Source: Sulfitobacter sp. M39
GTDB lineage: Bacteria; Pseudomonadota; Alphaproteobacteria; Rhodobacterales; Rhodobacteraceae
Reading direction: 5' to 3'
Assembly: GCF_021735935.1 (NCBI RefSeq)
Contig: NZ_WMDZ01000001.1
Coordinates: 930,001-994,000, forward strand
Length of the DNA: 64,000 nt
Under the pieces are notes generated by a model, which did no database searches, had not been told where the DNA came from, and worked only from the letters and a program-made list of their open reading frames with translations. Numbering within the stretch: position 1 is the stretch's first letter; every line of letters begins with the position of its first letter. Positions 38,023 through 46,481 of the stretch are shown one piece after another. A program made the translations under genes and the position numbers.

Positions 38023-39018
38023 TTAGAAGCTCAGGCTCGGGCAGCTGTCGTCGGACATGTAGTCATGTACCTCAAGCGACCCGTCTGCGATCTTGGCTGC
38101 TGCTTCATCCACAGCGGCCTGCATTTCAGCGGTAACCAGTGCCTTGTTGTGTTCGTCCATCGCGACGCCCACGCCTTCGTTGCCAACGCCCATGACGTTA
38201 AAGCCTTTTTCCATGCCGGGGCCATCGGACATCGCGTCAAACACAGCATTGTCCACGCGTTTGATCATCGAGGTCAGGACTTTGCCCGAGTGCAGGTGGT
38301 TTTGGTTGCTGTCCACGCCGATCGATAGGATGTCTTCGTCGGCTGCGGTTTGCAGAACGCCGACGCCTGTGCCGCCCGCGGCTGCATAGACAACATCAGC
38401 ACCCTGGCTGATTTGCGCTTTGGTCAGCTCGGACCCTTTTACGGGGTCGTTCCATGCGGCAGGGGTCGAACCGGTCATGTTCGAGATCACGGTCGCGTCG
38501 GGGTTCACGGCCAGAACGCCTTGGGCGTAGCCGCAGGCGAATTTGCGGATCAGGGGGATGTCCATGCCGCCGATGAAACCGACAGTGTTGGAGTCGGAGG
38601 CCATCGCCGCCATCATACCGACCAGATAGGAGCCTTCGTGTTCGTTGAAGACAACGGAACGGACGTTGGGCGCGTCGACAACCATGTCGATGATGACAAA
38701 ATCGGTGTCAGGGTAATCGCCTGCAACCTGACCAAGCGCATCACCAAAGGCAAAGCCGGTCATCACGATAGGGTTGGAGCCCGCTTCGGCGAAACGGCGC
38801 AGCGCCTGTTCACGCTGTGCTTCGGACTGCAGTTCGATCTCGCGGAAGCTTTCACCGGTCTCTTCGGCCCAGCGTTGCGCGCCGGCAAAGGCGGCTTCGT
38901 TGAAGGATTTGTCGAATTTGCCGCCAAGGTCGAAGATCAGGGCGGGTTCGGCCAGAGCCGCACCGGCACTAAGAGCCGTGGCCGCAGCAGCGCCGAGGAA
39001 TTTGGTCATAAGGGTCAT
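38023..39018 (-). CDS. BMP family ABC transporter substrate-binding protein
   Basis: A 331-aa periplasmic binding protein of the BmpA/PnrA family, which binds purine nucleosides in characterised members. Signal peptide MTLMTKFLGAAAATALSAGAALAE. The mature protein begins PALIFDLGGKFDKSFNEAAF, with the characteristic Asp/Phe-rich ligand segment, and has GFIGGMDIPLIRKFACGYAQG and AAGGTGVGVLQTA. Two Cys near 168 and 325 are present. First gene of the operon. A 13-bp inverted repeat lies in its leader. Substrate (nucleoside or other) is an inference. Confidence 0.92.
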   Translation of the reverse strand: MTLMTKFLGAAAATALSAGAALAEPALIFDLGGKFDKSFNEAAFAGAQRWAEETGESFREIELQSEAQREQALRRFAEAGSNPIVMTGFAFGDALGQVAGDYPDTDFVIIDMVVDAPNVRSVVFNEHEGSYLVGMMAAMASDSNTVGFIGGMDIPLIRKFACGYAQGVLAVNPDATVISNMTGSTPAAWNDPVKGSELTKAQISQGADVVYAAAGGTGVGVLQTAADEDILSIGVDSNQNHLHSGKVLTSMIKRVDNAVFDAMSDGPGMEKGFNVMGVGNEGVGVAMDEHNKALVTAEMQAAVDEAAAKIADGSLEVHDYMSDDSCPSLSF

Positions 39019-39044
39019 GGAGTGTCTCCCGGTTTATTGTGTTG

Positions 39045-39093
39045 GGGCGCAAGCGCGAAGCCTTTGCCCGGTCGCAGTTCCGCGCTTGCGCCC
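39045..39093. promoter_or_regulatory. Inverted repeat in the leader of the BMP transporter operon
   Basis: Perfect 13-bp arms GGGCGCAAGCGCG (39045-39057) and its complement (39081-39093), separated by 23 bases and lying 27-75 bases upstream of the binding-protein start. If transcribed it would form a strong leader hairpin. It could alternatively be a bipartite operator. No known riboswitch consensus is recognisable. Confidence 0.5.
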
Positions 39094-39178
39094 GGTTCCG
39101 TCGATCAGATGTACGATACTGCGTAGCCCATGGGTAGGGTCAACCGGATTCTCAAGCGCTTGGGGATGATATTGCCTA

Positions 39179-39595
39179 TTAACCGTGCGTAAACTGACGC
39201 GAAAGGATCAATGCATCAACGGATGGCGTATCTTTACGCTGATAATACCCGCTACGCGTGGCCGTCTGGCGAAATCCTGCAGAAGTGTAAAGCGCGATGG
39301 CAGCGGTATTGTCGGCTGCAACCTCTAGAAAGGCGGTGTCGGCCTGCGCTTCAAGCCCGTCCATCCAGCGTTGCAGCAAGCGGCGGCCAATACCCTGACG
39401 TTGGGCTGCGGGATCAACGGCGAGGGTCAGCAGCTCTGCCTCTCCCGCGATCAGGCGGGTCAGGGCAAAGCCATGCGGTTCGCCCAGATACGTCACGAAA
39501 GGGGAGGCCAGCAGATCGGCGATCTCTTGCGCCGTCCACGCACGGTCATGCACGAAAGCGGCGGTGTGAATCCGCGCCATATCTTGCGGGGTCAT
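39179..39595 (-). CDS. rimI: Ribosomal protein alanine N-acetyltransferase RimI-like
   Basis: GNAT acetyltransferase, 138 aa, with the acetyl-CoA-binding stretch VDPAAQRQGIGRRLLQRW (about 61-78) and the family LEVAADNTAAIALYTSAGF (about 90-108). RimI acetylates the N-terminus of ribosomal protein S18. The assignment rests on adjacency to tsaB, with which it overlaps by four bases (ATGA), a common pairing in bacteria. Another GNAT substrate remains possible. Confidence 0.82.
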   Translation of the reverse strand: MTPQDMARIHTAAFVHDRAWTAQEIADLLASPFVTYLGEPHGFALTRLIAGEAELLTLAVDPAAQRQGIGRRLLQRWMDGLEAQADTAFLEVAADNTAAIALYTSAGFRQTATRSGYYQRKDTPSVDALILSRQFTHG

Positions 39596-40248
39596 GAAAA
39601 GATCGCGGGCGGTGTGTCGCGGGCCGGGGCGGCATCGGCGGGGCGCAGATACAGCGGGGCAGGGCGCGGGGTCCGGGTGCCAAGCTTCGTGGCGGCAATG
39701 CGTGCCGTTGCCTCTGCCACGGGCATACGAGGGGGCAAGGCGGTGCCGTTACAAAGTGCTGCGATCATATCGGCCTGATGCCCCACACAGACGGGATCGG
39801 CGCGCGAGGGCACCGAAGGCAGATCATCCAGCCCACACATCACAGGGTCGCGGTCATCCATCGTGCCGAACACCTGCACGAACAGCTTGTCTTGCCGCGC
39901 ATCGATGCTGCTGATGACAACGCCATCATGCCCGAAGGCCAGGGCCTGAAGATGCGAAACACCTATCGCCGGCACCTCAAGGCCAAGCGCGAGCCCACGC
40001 GCGGCCGAGACCGCGATGCGGATCCCGGTGAAGTTCCCCGGCCCGATGCCGACGCCAATCGCTGTCAGATCGCTATACGCCACATCTGCACTGGCCAGCA
40101 CCTCGGCACACAGGCCAAGCAGCCGTTCGCCCTGACCCTTGTTCATCGGTTCCTCGACGCTGGCGATGATCTGGTCGCCCGACAGCAAAGCGGCCGCACA
40201 ATGTGCGGCCGATGTATCAAACGCCAGGAGAAGAGGCGTCTTAGGCAA
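39592..40248 (-). CDS. tsaB: tRNA threonylcarbamoyladenosine biosynthesis protein TsaB
   Basis: Component of the TsaBDE complex that installs t6A37 on ANN-decoding tRNAs. The 218-aa ASKHA-fold protein begins LLLAFDTSAAHCAAALL (phosphate-1-like loop) and has GIGPGNFTGIRIAVSAARGLAL (about 66-87), the TsaB signature. It lacks the metal-binding His pair of TsaD, as expected. The start overlaps the 3' end of the NifU-like gene by eight bases, and its end overlaps rimI, so the three may be co-transcribed. Confidence 0.93.
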   Translation of the reverse strand: MPKTPLLLAFDTSAAHCAAALLSGDQIIASVEEPMNKGQGERLLGLCAEVLASADVAYSDLTAIGVGIGPGNFTGIRIAVSAARGLALGLEVPAIGVSHLQALAFGHDGVVISSIDARQDKLFVQVFGTMDDRDPVMCGLDDLPSVPSRADPVCVGHQADMIAALCNGTALPPRMPVAEATARIAATKLGTRTPRPAPLYLRPADAAPARDTPPAIFS

Positions 40249-40801
40249 CCGGGCGTACCTCGGTCACTTCGGGGATGTAGTGGCGCAGCAGGTTCTCGAT
40301 GCCCATTTTCAACGTCAATGTGGACGATGGGCAGCCCGCGCAGGCCCCTTGCATGTGCAGATAGACAACGCCGCGCTCGAACCCGTGGAAGGTGATGTCG
40401 CCGCCGTCCTGTGCCACGGCAGGGCGCACGCGGCTGTCCAGCAATTCCTTGATCTGGCCGACGATCGCACCGTCTTCGCCCGTATGCTCCGCATGGCCCG
40501 ACGCGTGGTCATGGCCGGTTTCCATCACCGGCTGGCCGGATTGAAAATGCTCCATAATCGCGCCAAGCAGGGCGGGTTTCAGGTGGTCCCATTCGATTCC
40601 GTCAGCCTTGGTGATGGTCACGAAATCGGTGCCGAAGAACACGCCGGTCACGCCTTCGACAGCGAACAGACGTGTGGCCAAAGGCGAGGCGCTGGCCGCT
40701 TCGGGGGCGGGGAAATCGGCGGTGCCCATCTCTAGCACGGTCTGACCGGGCAGGAATTTCAACGTTGCGGGGTTGGGCGTGGATTCGGTCTGAATAAACA
40801 T
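40241..40801 (-). CDS. NifU-like iron-sulfur scaffold/carrier (Nfu)
   Basis: A 186-aa protein with an N-terminal Nfu_N domain (MFIQTESTPNPATLKFLPG) and a C-terminal NifU-like domain carrying the CAGCPSS cluster-binding CxxC (about 148-154). Nfu proteins deliver [4Fe-4S] clusters to apo-enzymes such as aconitase and lipoyl synthase, so it supports the TCA enzymes in this window indirectly. A GTG one codon earlier is possible; the ATG is preferred because AGGAG lies six bases before the GTG and nine before the ATG. Confidence 0.9.
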   Translation of the reverse strand: MFIQTESTPNPATLKFLPGQTVLEMGTADFPAPEAASASPLATRLFAVEGVTGVFFGTDFVTITKADGIEWDHLKPALLGAIMEHFQSGQPVMETGHDHASGHAEHTGEDGAIVGQIKELLDSRVRPAVAQDGGDITFHGFERGVVYLHMQGACAGCPSSTLTLKMGIENLLRHYIPEVTEVRPVA

Positions 40802-40899
40802 CACATGCTCCTGAAAGGGTTGATGCAGATATGCGACCTGAACGCGCGCAAGTCAAGGTTTGGAACGATTCTAAGTTTGCGACAGCGTGCGGTGCCGCC

Positions 40900-41358
40900 T
40901 CAGGTGATCATCTCGAGCCGTTCTTTGCTCATGTCACCGGGGACGATGGTGATCGGGACCGGCAGCGAGCCTGCGTTGCGGGAAAGTTGGGTCACCAAGG
41001 GGCCGGGGCCTGATTTCTTGTCCGTGCCCGCGCCAAGGACCAGCACGCCGACTTCGGGGTCATCGGCCAGCTGGTTGATGATCTCGTCCACGATCACACC
41101 TTCGCGAATGACCAGGGCGGGCTCCACGTTCAGCCGGTCGCGCATCCATTTGGCGAAGACCTCGAAATGCACCTCGATCCGCTCGCGGGCTTCTTCGCGC
41201 ATGACCTCGGCCACACCGATCCAATGATTGAATTCGTCAGGCGGGATGACCGACAGCACCACCACCCCGCCGCCAGAGTTGGACGCCCGCATCGCGGCAA
41301 ATCGCATGGCGTTCAGGCATTCGCGGCTGTCATCCAGCACAACCATAAATTTACGCAT
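40900..41358 (-). CDS. Universal stress protein UspA family
   Basis: A 152-aa cytosolic protein with the Usp fold. It begins MRKFMVVLDDSRECLNAMRFA and has the late VLVLGAGTDKKSGPGPLVTQLSRNAGSLPVPITIVPG stretch, where the usual ATP-binding GxxGxGG(S/T) loop is replaced by GAGTDKKSGPGPL. The ATP-binding capacity is therefore uncertain. Monocistronic, between an aminotransferase gene and nfu on the same strand. Stress role inferred from family. Confidence 0.85.
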   Translation of the reverse strand: MRKFMVVLDDSRECLNAMRFAAMRASNSGGGVVVLSVIPPDEFNHWIGVAEVMREEARERIEVHFEVFAKWMRDRLNVEPALVIREGVIVDEIINQLADDPEVGVLVLGAGTDKKSGPGPLVTQLSRNAGSLPVPITIVPGDMSKERLEMIT

Positions 41359-41390
41359 AGCATCCTCCTGTTGAACGGCGGGGGGCGGGG

Positions 41391-42257
41391 TCAGCCACGG
41401 TCAGAGGCCGCCCAATCCCAATACATCTCGCGCACGCGGCGGGTCATGGGGCCGATCTGGTACTGCGTGTCGTCAAACGCTTTGACCGGCGTGACCTTCA
41501 TCATATTGCCGGACAGAAAGACCTCGTCTGCGGCATGGAAGTCATCAAAGCTAAGCACTGTTTCGTGCACCTTGATCCCGTCGGCGCGCATGTTCGACAT
41601 ATGCCGCGCGCGGGTGATACCGGCTAGAAACGTGCCATTGGGGATCGGGGTGAACACCTCGCCATCCTTGACCATGAACACATTGGCAGAGGCCGATTCG
41701 GCGACATTGCCCATGGCGTCGGCGACCAGCGCGTTGCCAAAGCCCTTGGCGCGGGCTTCAACCATCATGCGGGCGTTGTTGGGATAAAGGCAGCCCGCCT
41801 TGGCATTGACGACGTTGTCTTCAAGCACGGGACGCCGGAAACGGGTCCGTGTCAGCGTCGTGGCCGCATCGGGTGCCGCCATAGGGATCTGTTCAAGGCT
41901 GATGGCAAAACCGGTCGCGTCCTTTAATGGCACGATCCCCAGCTCGTCGCCCGCCAGCGCCCAATACATCGGGCGGATATAGACGGCGGCGTCCTTGGGG
42001 TAACTTTTCAGACCCTCGCGTACCATCTCGACCATATCGGCGGTCTCGACCGTGGGGGTGATCATCAGCGCCTTGGCCGACCGGTTGATCCGCGCGCAAT
42101 GCGCCTCCAGATCGGGGCTAAGACCGTCGAACAGCCGCGCCCCGTCGAATACGGTCGTGCCCAGCCACGCACCGTGGTCAGCCGCCTTGATGACAGAGAT
42201 GTCACCTTCGTGCCAACTGCCTTCGTAGAATGTCTTGATATGTGTGCCAGTGGCCAT
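41391..42257 (-). CDS. Branched-chain amino acid aminotransferase family protein
   Basis: PLP-dependent fold-type IV aminotransferase, 288 aa. The PLP-binding Lys lies in NVVNAKAGCLYPNNARM (about 153), with IRPMYWALAGDELG and the phosphate-binding LAGITRARHM (about 213) also matching the family. Likely interconverts branched-chain amino acids and 2-oxo acids (IlvE), with D-amino-acid aminotransferase as an alternative within the family. The open frame continues to 42389, but MATGTHIKTFYEGSW is the family-like start. Followed by a universal stress protein. Confidence 0.85.
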   Translation of the reverse strand: MATGTHIKTFYEGSWHEGDISVIKAADHGAWLGTTVFDGARLFDGLSPDLEAHCARINRSAKALMITPTVETADMVEMVREGLKSYPKDAAVYIRPMYWALAGDELGIVPLKDATGFAISLEQIPMAAPDAATTLTRTRFRRPVLEDNVVNAKAGCLYPNNARMMVEARAKGFGNALVADAMGNVAESASANVFMVKDGEVFTPIPNGTFLAGITRARHMSNMRADGIKVHETVLSFDDFHAADEVFLSGNMMKVTPVKAFDDTQYQIGPMTRRVREMYWDWAASDRG

Positions 42258-42271
42258 TGCGTGTCCTTTGG

Positions 42272-42508
42272 TTACCGCTTGGGCGCGGTGCGGTAGATGC
42301 CCTCGGGCAGGTTCAGCGCGGCTGTCAGATCGTGCAGCTGCTCGGGCGAGAGGCTGATCTTGCAGACAGAGTTGGTGCGCGGGTCCCATTGCTCGAATGT
42401 GATAACGCTGGCAAAGGCCTGCACCGTCACATCTTCACGCAAGGGTGCTTTGCCTTCGTCGATCAGAGTGATCACACTGGCATCGAATTCGTGTTCAATC
42501 GTAAACAT
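42272..42508 (-). CDS. Conserved small hypothetical protein
   Basis: A 78-aa soluble protein beginning MFTIEHEFDASVITLIDEG, with a single Cys and a C-terminal LSPEQLHDLTAALNLPEGIYRTAPKR. No recognised domain. It lies 15 bases upstream of the aminotransferase start on the same strand, so the two are probably co-transcribed. It is supported by coding-type composition and a family-like compact length. Function unknown. Confidence 0.65.
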   Translation of the reverse strand: MFTIEHEFDASVITLIDEGKAPLREDVTVQAFASVITFEQWDPRTNSVCKISLSPEQLHDLTAALNLPEGIYRTAPKR

Positions 42509-42632
42509 AACGGCACAGTATTCTTTCGGCGGTCCAATGCAAGAGCAGCACTGCGCTGTCTGTTCAAATCCGCGCCGCTGCGTTAAAACGGTAGGGGACC
42601 TGTTCGTTGCCCTTTTGAGGATGCGTTACGTG

Positions 42633-43340
42633 ATGTTGAGATACTGTCTTGCTCTGGCCGCTGCGGCATTTATGGCTGCCTGCGAACCGACGAAGATGTC
42701 GGGGCCTGTCTCCACCCAACCCGAGCAAGGGCAACCCGCTAGTTTTTCCGCCAATGAATCCGCCCGCAGCTTTATCCGCGTGTTGCAAACGGTCGAACCT
42801 GTCGCCGAACGCGAATGTCGCGTGCGGACCTCGCAGGTGAATTGCGATTTCAACATCGTGGTCGATGACCGCCCCGGCCAGCCCGCCAACGCCTACCAGA
42901 CCGAGGATAAGGCGGGGCGGCCGGTCATCGCCTTCACGCTCGCCCTGATTGCGGATGCGCGTAACGAGGACGAGCTTGCCTTTGTCATGGGGCACGAAGC
43001 TGCCCACCACATTGAAGGGCATATCGCACGCCAGCAGCAGAACGCCGTCGCCGGTGCGGTGATCTTTGCCGGTCTCGCCACGCTGAGCGGGGGCGATGCC
43101 ACCGCAGTCGAATCCGCGCAGCGTCTTGGAGCGCAGGTGGGTGCGCGGACCTATTCTAAGGACTTCGAGCTTGAGGCAGACGCCTTGGGCACCATTATCA
43201 CCGCACGCGCAGGGTATAATCCGCTGCGGGGGGCCGAATTCTTTACCCGTATTCCTGACCCCGGTGACCGTTTCCTGGGCACGCACCCGCCCAATGCATC
43301 GCGTCTGGATACCGTACGGCGGACCGCGGCGGGCTTGTAA
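42633..43340 (+). CDS. M48 family metalloprotease, probable lipoprotein
   Basis: Zinc metalloprotease of about 235 aa. The signal ends in a lipobox-like FMAAC (Cys near residue 17), so it is likely a membrane-attached periplasmic lipoprotein. The zinc motif is HEAAHH (HExxH form, about residue 124), followed by the third-ligand region in FELEADALG (about 175). Such small M48 proteins resemble LoiP/YcaL quality-control proteases. The ATG at 42633 is chosen because GAGG ends 12 bases before it; an in-frame ATG at 42621 directly abuts GAGG and is less likely. Confidence 0.85.
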   Translation: MLRYCLALAAAAFMAACEPTKMSGPVSTQPEQGQPASFSANESARSFIRVLQTVEPVAERECRVRTSQVNCDFNIVVDDRPGQPANAYQTEDKAGRPVIAFTLALIADARNEDELAFVMGHEAAHHIEGHIARQQQNAVAGAVIFAGLATLSGGDATAVESAQRLGAQVGARTYSKDFELEADALGTIITARAGYNPLRGAEFFTRIPDPGDRFLGTHPPNASRLDTVRRTAAGL

Positions 43341-43349
43341 CGGCACCGC

Positions 43350-43700
43350 ATGAAGCAGCTTGGCCAGATACTGTCGGACCGCGGGTCGAAATACGCCGTC
43401 TCAGGCTGCCCCGCGTCCGATCGCGCCGCAGTGGATGCCGCACTGAAAGAGCTCAGGCGCGATAAGTCCTATGCCAAGGCCACCCACAACACCTGGGCAG
43501 TACTGCTGTCGAGCGGTGGCCCACTGAAAGGCGATGATGGGGAATCCGGTGCGGGGATGGTGATCATCCGCATGCTAGAGCGTGAGGGGCTGGAGGATCA
43601 CCTGATCGTTGTCACACGCTGGTATGGCGGGAAACATCTGGGCGGTGACCGGTTCCGCCACGTGCAATCCTGCGTGCGTGCCTATCTGGATGCGGTCTGA
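43350..43700 (+). CDS. IMPACT/YigZ N-terminal family protein
   Basis: A 116-aa protein made only of the UPF0029/IMPACT domain, with SKYAVSGCPASDRAAVDAALKELRRD near the N-terminus, ATHNTWAVLL, DDGESGAGMVII, and the family motif VTRWYGGKHLGGDRFRHVQ (about 86-104). Full-length YigZ has an extra C-terminal domain, which is absent. Bacterial roles are uncertain; the eukaryotic homologue modulates Gcn2. It starts nine bases after the M48 gene, suggesting co-transcription. Confidence 0.82.
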   Translation: MKQLGQILSDRGSKYAVSGCPASDRAAVDAALKELRRDKSYAKATHNTWAVLLSSGGPLKGDDGESGAGMVIIRMLEREGLEDHLIVVTRWYGGKHLGGDRFRHVQSCVRAYLDAV

Positions 43701-43707
43701 CGCAGGC

Positions 43708-44328
43708 TTACAAGCTGATTGAGATCGCGGCGAAAAAGCAGATAGAGGCGGTCAGCACAAAGCTGTGCCAGATCGCATTCTGAAAGCGCATGCCGGGGTG
43801 GGCAAAGACGATCGTCCCCAGCGTATAGATCAACCCGCCGGTGCCAATCAGCGTCAGCGCCGTGGTAGGCAGGTTTTGCCACATTGGCCAGACCAGCAGC
43901 ACAGACAGCCACCCCATGCCAAGATACAGATAAAGCGACGCTTTGGAGTCCGTGCTCCAGAAAGACAGTTTGGCGACCGCGCCGATAATCGCCAACGCCC
44001 AGACCACGGCGAGGATGCCATAGGCGAACCCCGTTCCGATGAGCACAACAAACGGTGTGTAGGTGCCCGCGATCTTGAAGTAGATCGCCGCATGGTCAAT
44101 CCGCCCCAGCAGGGCACGGGTACGATCAAACGGTAAAAGGTGGTAAATCGCCGACGCCAGAAGCGACAGGACAAAGCAGGCCGCATAGACCAGCGTCGGT
44201 GTAAGCTGCTCCCCCTGGCTTGCAGCATAGGTCGTCAGCAAGATTGTTGCCGGTATTGCAAATCCCAGACCCAACACGTGGATCGTGCCATCGGCGAGAG
44301 TGTCAGCGGTTGGGTGCGGATAAGCCAT
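43708..44328 (-). CDS. Hemolysin III / PAQR family membrane protein
   Basis: A 206-aa protein with seven hydrophobic segments. The PAQR-type conserved residues are visible: SAIYHLLPFDRTRALLGRIDHAAIYFKIAGTYTP (Ser/His/Asp near 60-90) and the C-terminal IWHSFVLTASICFF with a conserved His (about 188-192). These His/Asp residues coordinate zinc in PAQR receptors, which act as ceramidase-like hydrolases. The name hemolysin III is historical. Convergent with the IMPACT gene, seven bases apart. Confidence 0.87.
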   Translation of the reverse strand: MAYPHPTADTLADGTIHVLGLGFAIPATILLTTYAASQGEQLTPTLVYAACFVLSLLASAIYHLLPFDRTRALLGRIDHAAIYFKIAGTYTPFVVLIGTGFAYGILAVVWALAIIGAVAKLSFWSTDSKASLYLYLGMGWLSVLLVWPMWQNLPTTALTLIGTGGLIYTLGTIVFAHPGMRFQNAIWHSFVLTASICFFAAISISL

Positions 44329-44451
44329 AGGTCAAAGCTAGCACCCGTTTGCAACATTCCCATGTCAGATTTCGTCTAATTAATGGCGCTTTGGTATCTT
44401 GGCCTACCCATTCGTATAGGTGGCTAAGCCGACGCGGGGCACCGCTATGGA

Positions 44452-44829
44452 TCAGCGAGGTTTATTGCCGTCGATCCAGCGCGACATCATCGTCTTGTCG
44501 CGGAAACATTCCTGCGGGATATCGCGGCGCTTCAGACGGGCGATGCGTTCGGCAAAAGCAACCTGCTTTGACGAAGGATACTGCGAAAACGGCCCTTCCA
44601 CTGGCTTGGGCTTATGGGCGTCGATCCATTCAGACAGCGCGGCGCGGTCGGTCAACGCCCGTTTTGGCACGGGCGCGCCGGTCTTGAGGCTAAGCGCGGT
44701 GGCATAGTGCATCTGCTTTTCCGTCGGCGGCAAAGTGGCGCGCGCGTCGCGGGCTGATACTTCTGTATGGGCAGGTACGGCCCCGTGGTCGGGATCGAAC
44801 ATGCCGGGAAACTGCGGTTGGTAGGACAT
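44452..44829 (-). CDS. Unknown protein with duplicated helical motif
   Basis: A 125-aa protein that I do not recognise. Two similar segments of about 40 residues follow each other: TEKQMHYATALSL...ALTDRAALSEWIDAHKP and SSKQVAFAERIAR...CFRDKTMMSRWIDGNKP. The pattern is (S/T)xKQxxxAxxxA, a 15-20 residue spacer, then SxWID(A/G)xKP. The duplication suggests a small helical binding module. I use the ATG of MSYQPQFPGMFDPD; upstream in-frame starts exist. Preceded by a 50-base AT-rich leader. No function assigned. Confidence 0.65.
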   Translation of the reverse strand: MSYQPQFPGMFDPDHGAVPAHTEVSARDARATLPPTEKQMHYATALSLKTGAPVPKRALTDRAALSEWIDAHKPKPVEGPFSQYPSSKQVAFAERIARLKRRDIPQECFRDKTMMSRWIDGNKPR

Positions 44830-45046
44830 CGTGTAGGCCCCCTTGTTCTGGTTGGAACATATATAGAACATCACGTGCGCATTTTCAAGGGTTTCACCTC
44901 TGATACGCCGTGATGTGTCTATATGTAGGGTGCGGATGTAAGTTTTCCACAACATGCGCTGCGGCTACAATGGAGCCTGCCTATGCGCATAGGAACGCCA
45001 AGACGCTTGCTTTGTTCCACGGTAGAGAGGGGGGAGGGCGGTGGTC

Positions 45047-46417
45047 TTAGACCACGCGCCCCCAAAGATCGTATTCGCCGGCTTCTTCGACTTCGACGGT
45101 CACGATCTGACCAACGTTCAGGTTTTCGAAGCCTTCGTCGATGAACAGGTTGCCGTCGATCTCTGGCGCGTCTGCCTTTGTGCGGCAGGTGGCGGCCTCG
45201 TCGTCGATCTCGTCGATGATCACATCCATGCGGCGACCGACTTTGGCTTCCAGCTTGGCGGCCGAGATGGCTTGCGCCTTCTCCATAAAGCGGTTCCAGC
45301 GGTCCTGTTTGACCTCGTCTGGTACATGATCGGGGAGCGCATTTGACCGTGCCCCGTCAACGTTTTCGTACTGAAAGCACCCCACCCGATCAAGCTGCGC
45401 CTCGTCGAGCCAATCCAGCAGGGTCTGGAACTCTGCCTCTGTCTCGCCGGGGTAGCCAACGATGAATGTCGACCGCAGGGTGATGTCGGGGCAGGTGTCA
45501 CGCCACGCGGCGATTTCATCCAGCGTCTTTGCTGCTGCCGCAGGGCGGGCCATGCGTTTCAGCACGTCGGGATGCGCGTGCTGGAAGGGAATATCCAGAT
45601 AGGGCAGTACCAGACCTTCAGCCATCAGCGGGATCAGGTTGCGCACATGGGGGTAGGGGTAGACGTAATGCAGCCGTACCCACGCTCCGAGCGACCCCAA
45701 ATCACGGGCCAGATCGGTGATATGCGCGCGGTGTCCACGGTCTTCGGCATGTTTGATATCGACGCCGTAGGCCGAGGTATCCTGAGAGATCACCAGCAGT
45801 TCGTTCACGCCGTTCTGCACCAGCTTTTCAGCCTCGCGCAGGATCGCATGGGCGGGGCGCGATTGCAGGCGGCCGCGCATGTCGGGGATGATGCAGAACT
45901 TGCACTTGTGGTTACAGCCCTCCGAGATCTTCAGATAGCTGTAGTGGCGAGGTGTCAGGCTGACGGCCTGCGCGGGCAGCAGATCGATAAACGGATCGGG
46001 CGAAGGCGGCACGGCCCCATGCACCGCGTCCAGCACCTGTTCATATTGGTGCGGGCCGGTGACAGCCAGAATACGCGGGTGATGTTCGCGGATATAATCC
46101 GGCTCGGCCCCCAGACAGCCGGTCACGATCACTTTGCCATTTTCGTTCAGCGCCTCGCCAATCGCGTCAAGGCTTTCGGCCTTGGCGGAATCAAGGAAGC
46201 CGCAGGTGTTTACAATCACCGCATCCGCCCCTGCGTAATCCGGCGACACGCCGTAGCCTTCGGCGCGCAGGCGCGTCAAAATCCGTTCGCTGTCGACCAG
46301 CGCCTTGGGGCAGCCCAGCGATACCATGCCGATGGTCGGCTGGCCGGGGCGGGACGGATTGCTGATCTGGGCCTTTGGCGCAAGATCGGGGCGTAGATTT
46401 GGTGGGTTTGTGCTCAT
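45047..46417 (-). CDS. rimO: Ribosomal protein S12 methylthiotransferase RimO
   Basis: Radical SAM enzyme that adds a methylthio group to Asp88 of ribosomal protein S12. The 456-aa protein has an N-terminal UPF0004 domain with three cluster cysteines ([29 protein letters not shown]), the radical [11 protein letters not shown] (about 167-174) and a C-terminal TRAM domain. The CNHKCKFC form and DS in the N-terminal motif fit RimO rather than MiaB. Divergent from the asmA-like gene with 64 bases between. Confidence 0.94.
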   Translation of the reverse strand: MSTNPPNLRPDLAPKAQISNPSRPGQPTIGMVSLGCPKALVDSERILTRLRAEGYGVSPDYAGADAVIVNTCGFLDSAKAESLDAIGEALNENGKVIVTGCLGAEPDYIREHHPRILAVTGPHQYEQVLDAVHGAVPPSPDPFIDLLPAQAVSLTPRHYSYLKISEGCNHKCKFCIIPDMRGRLQSRPAHAILREAEKLVQNGVNELLVISQDTSAYGVDIKHAEDRGHRAHITDLARDLGSLGAWVRLHYVYPYPHVRNLIPLMAEGLVLPYLDIPFQHAHPDVLKRMARPAAAAKTLDEIAAWRDTCPDITLRSTFIVGYPGETEAEFQTLLDWLDEAQLDRVGCFQYENVDGARSNALPDHVPDEVKQDRWNRFMEKAQAISAAKLEAKVGRRMDVIIDEIDDEAATCRTKADAPEIDGNLFIDEGFENLNVGQIVTVEVEEAGEYDLWGRVV

Positions 46418-46481
46418 GAACTGCGCTATAAGCTATGCAAAGGGTCTGGGAAAGGCCCCGCATCAGGCAAGGAGACGGGCG

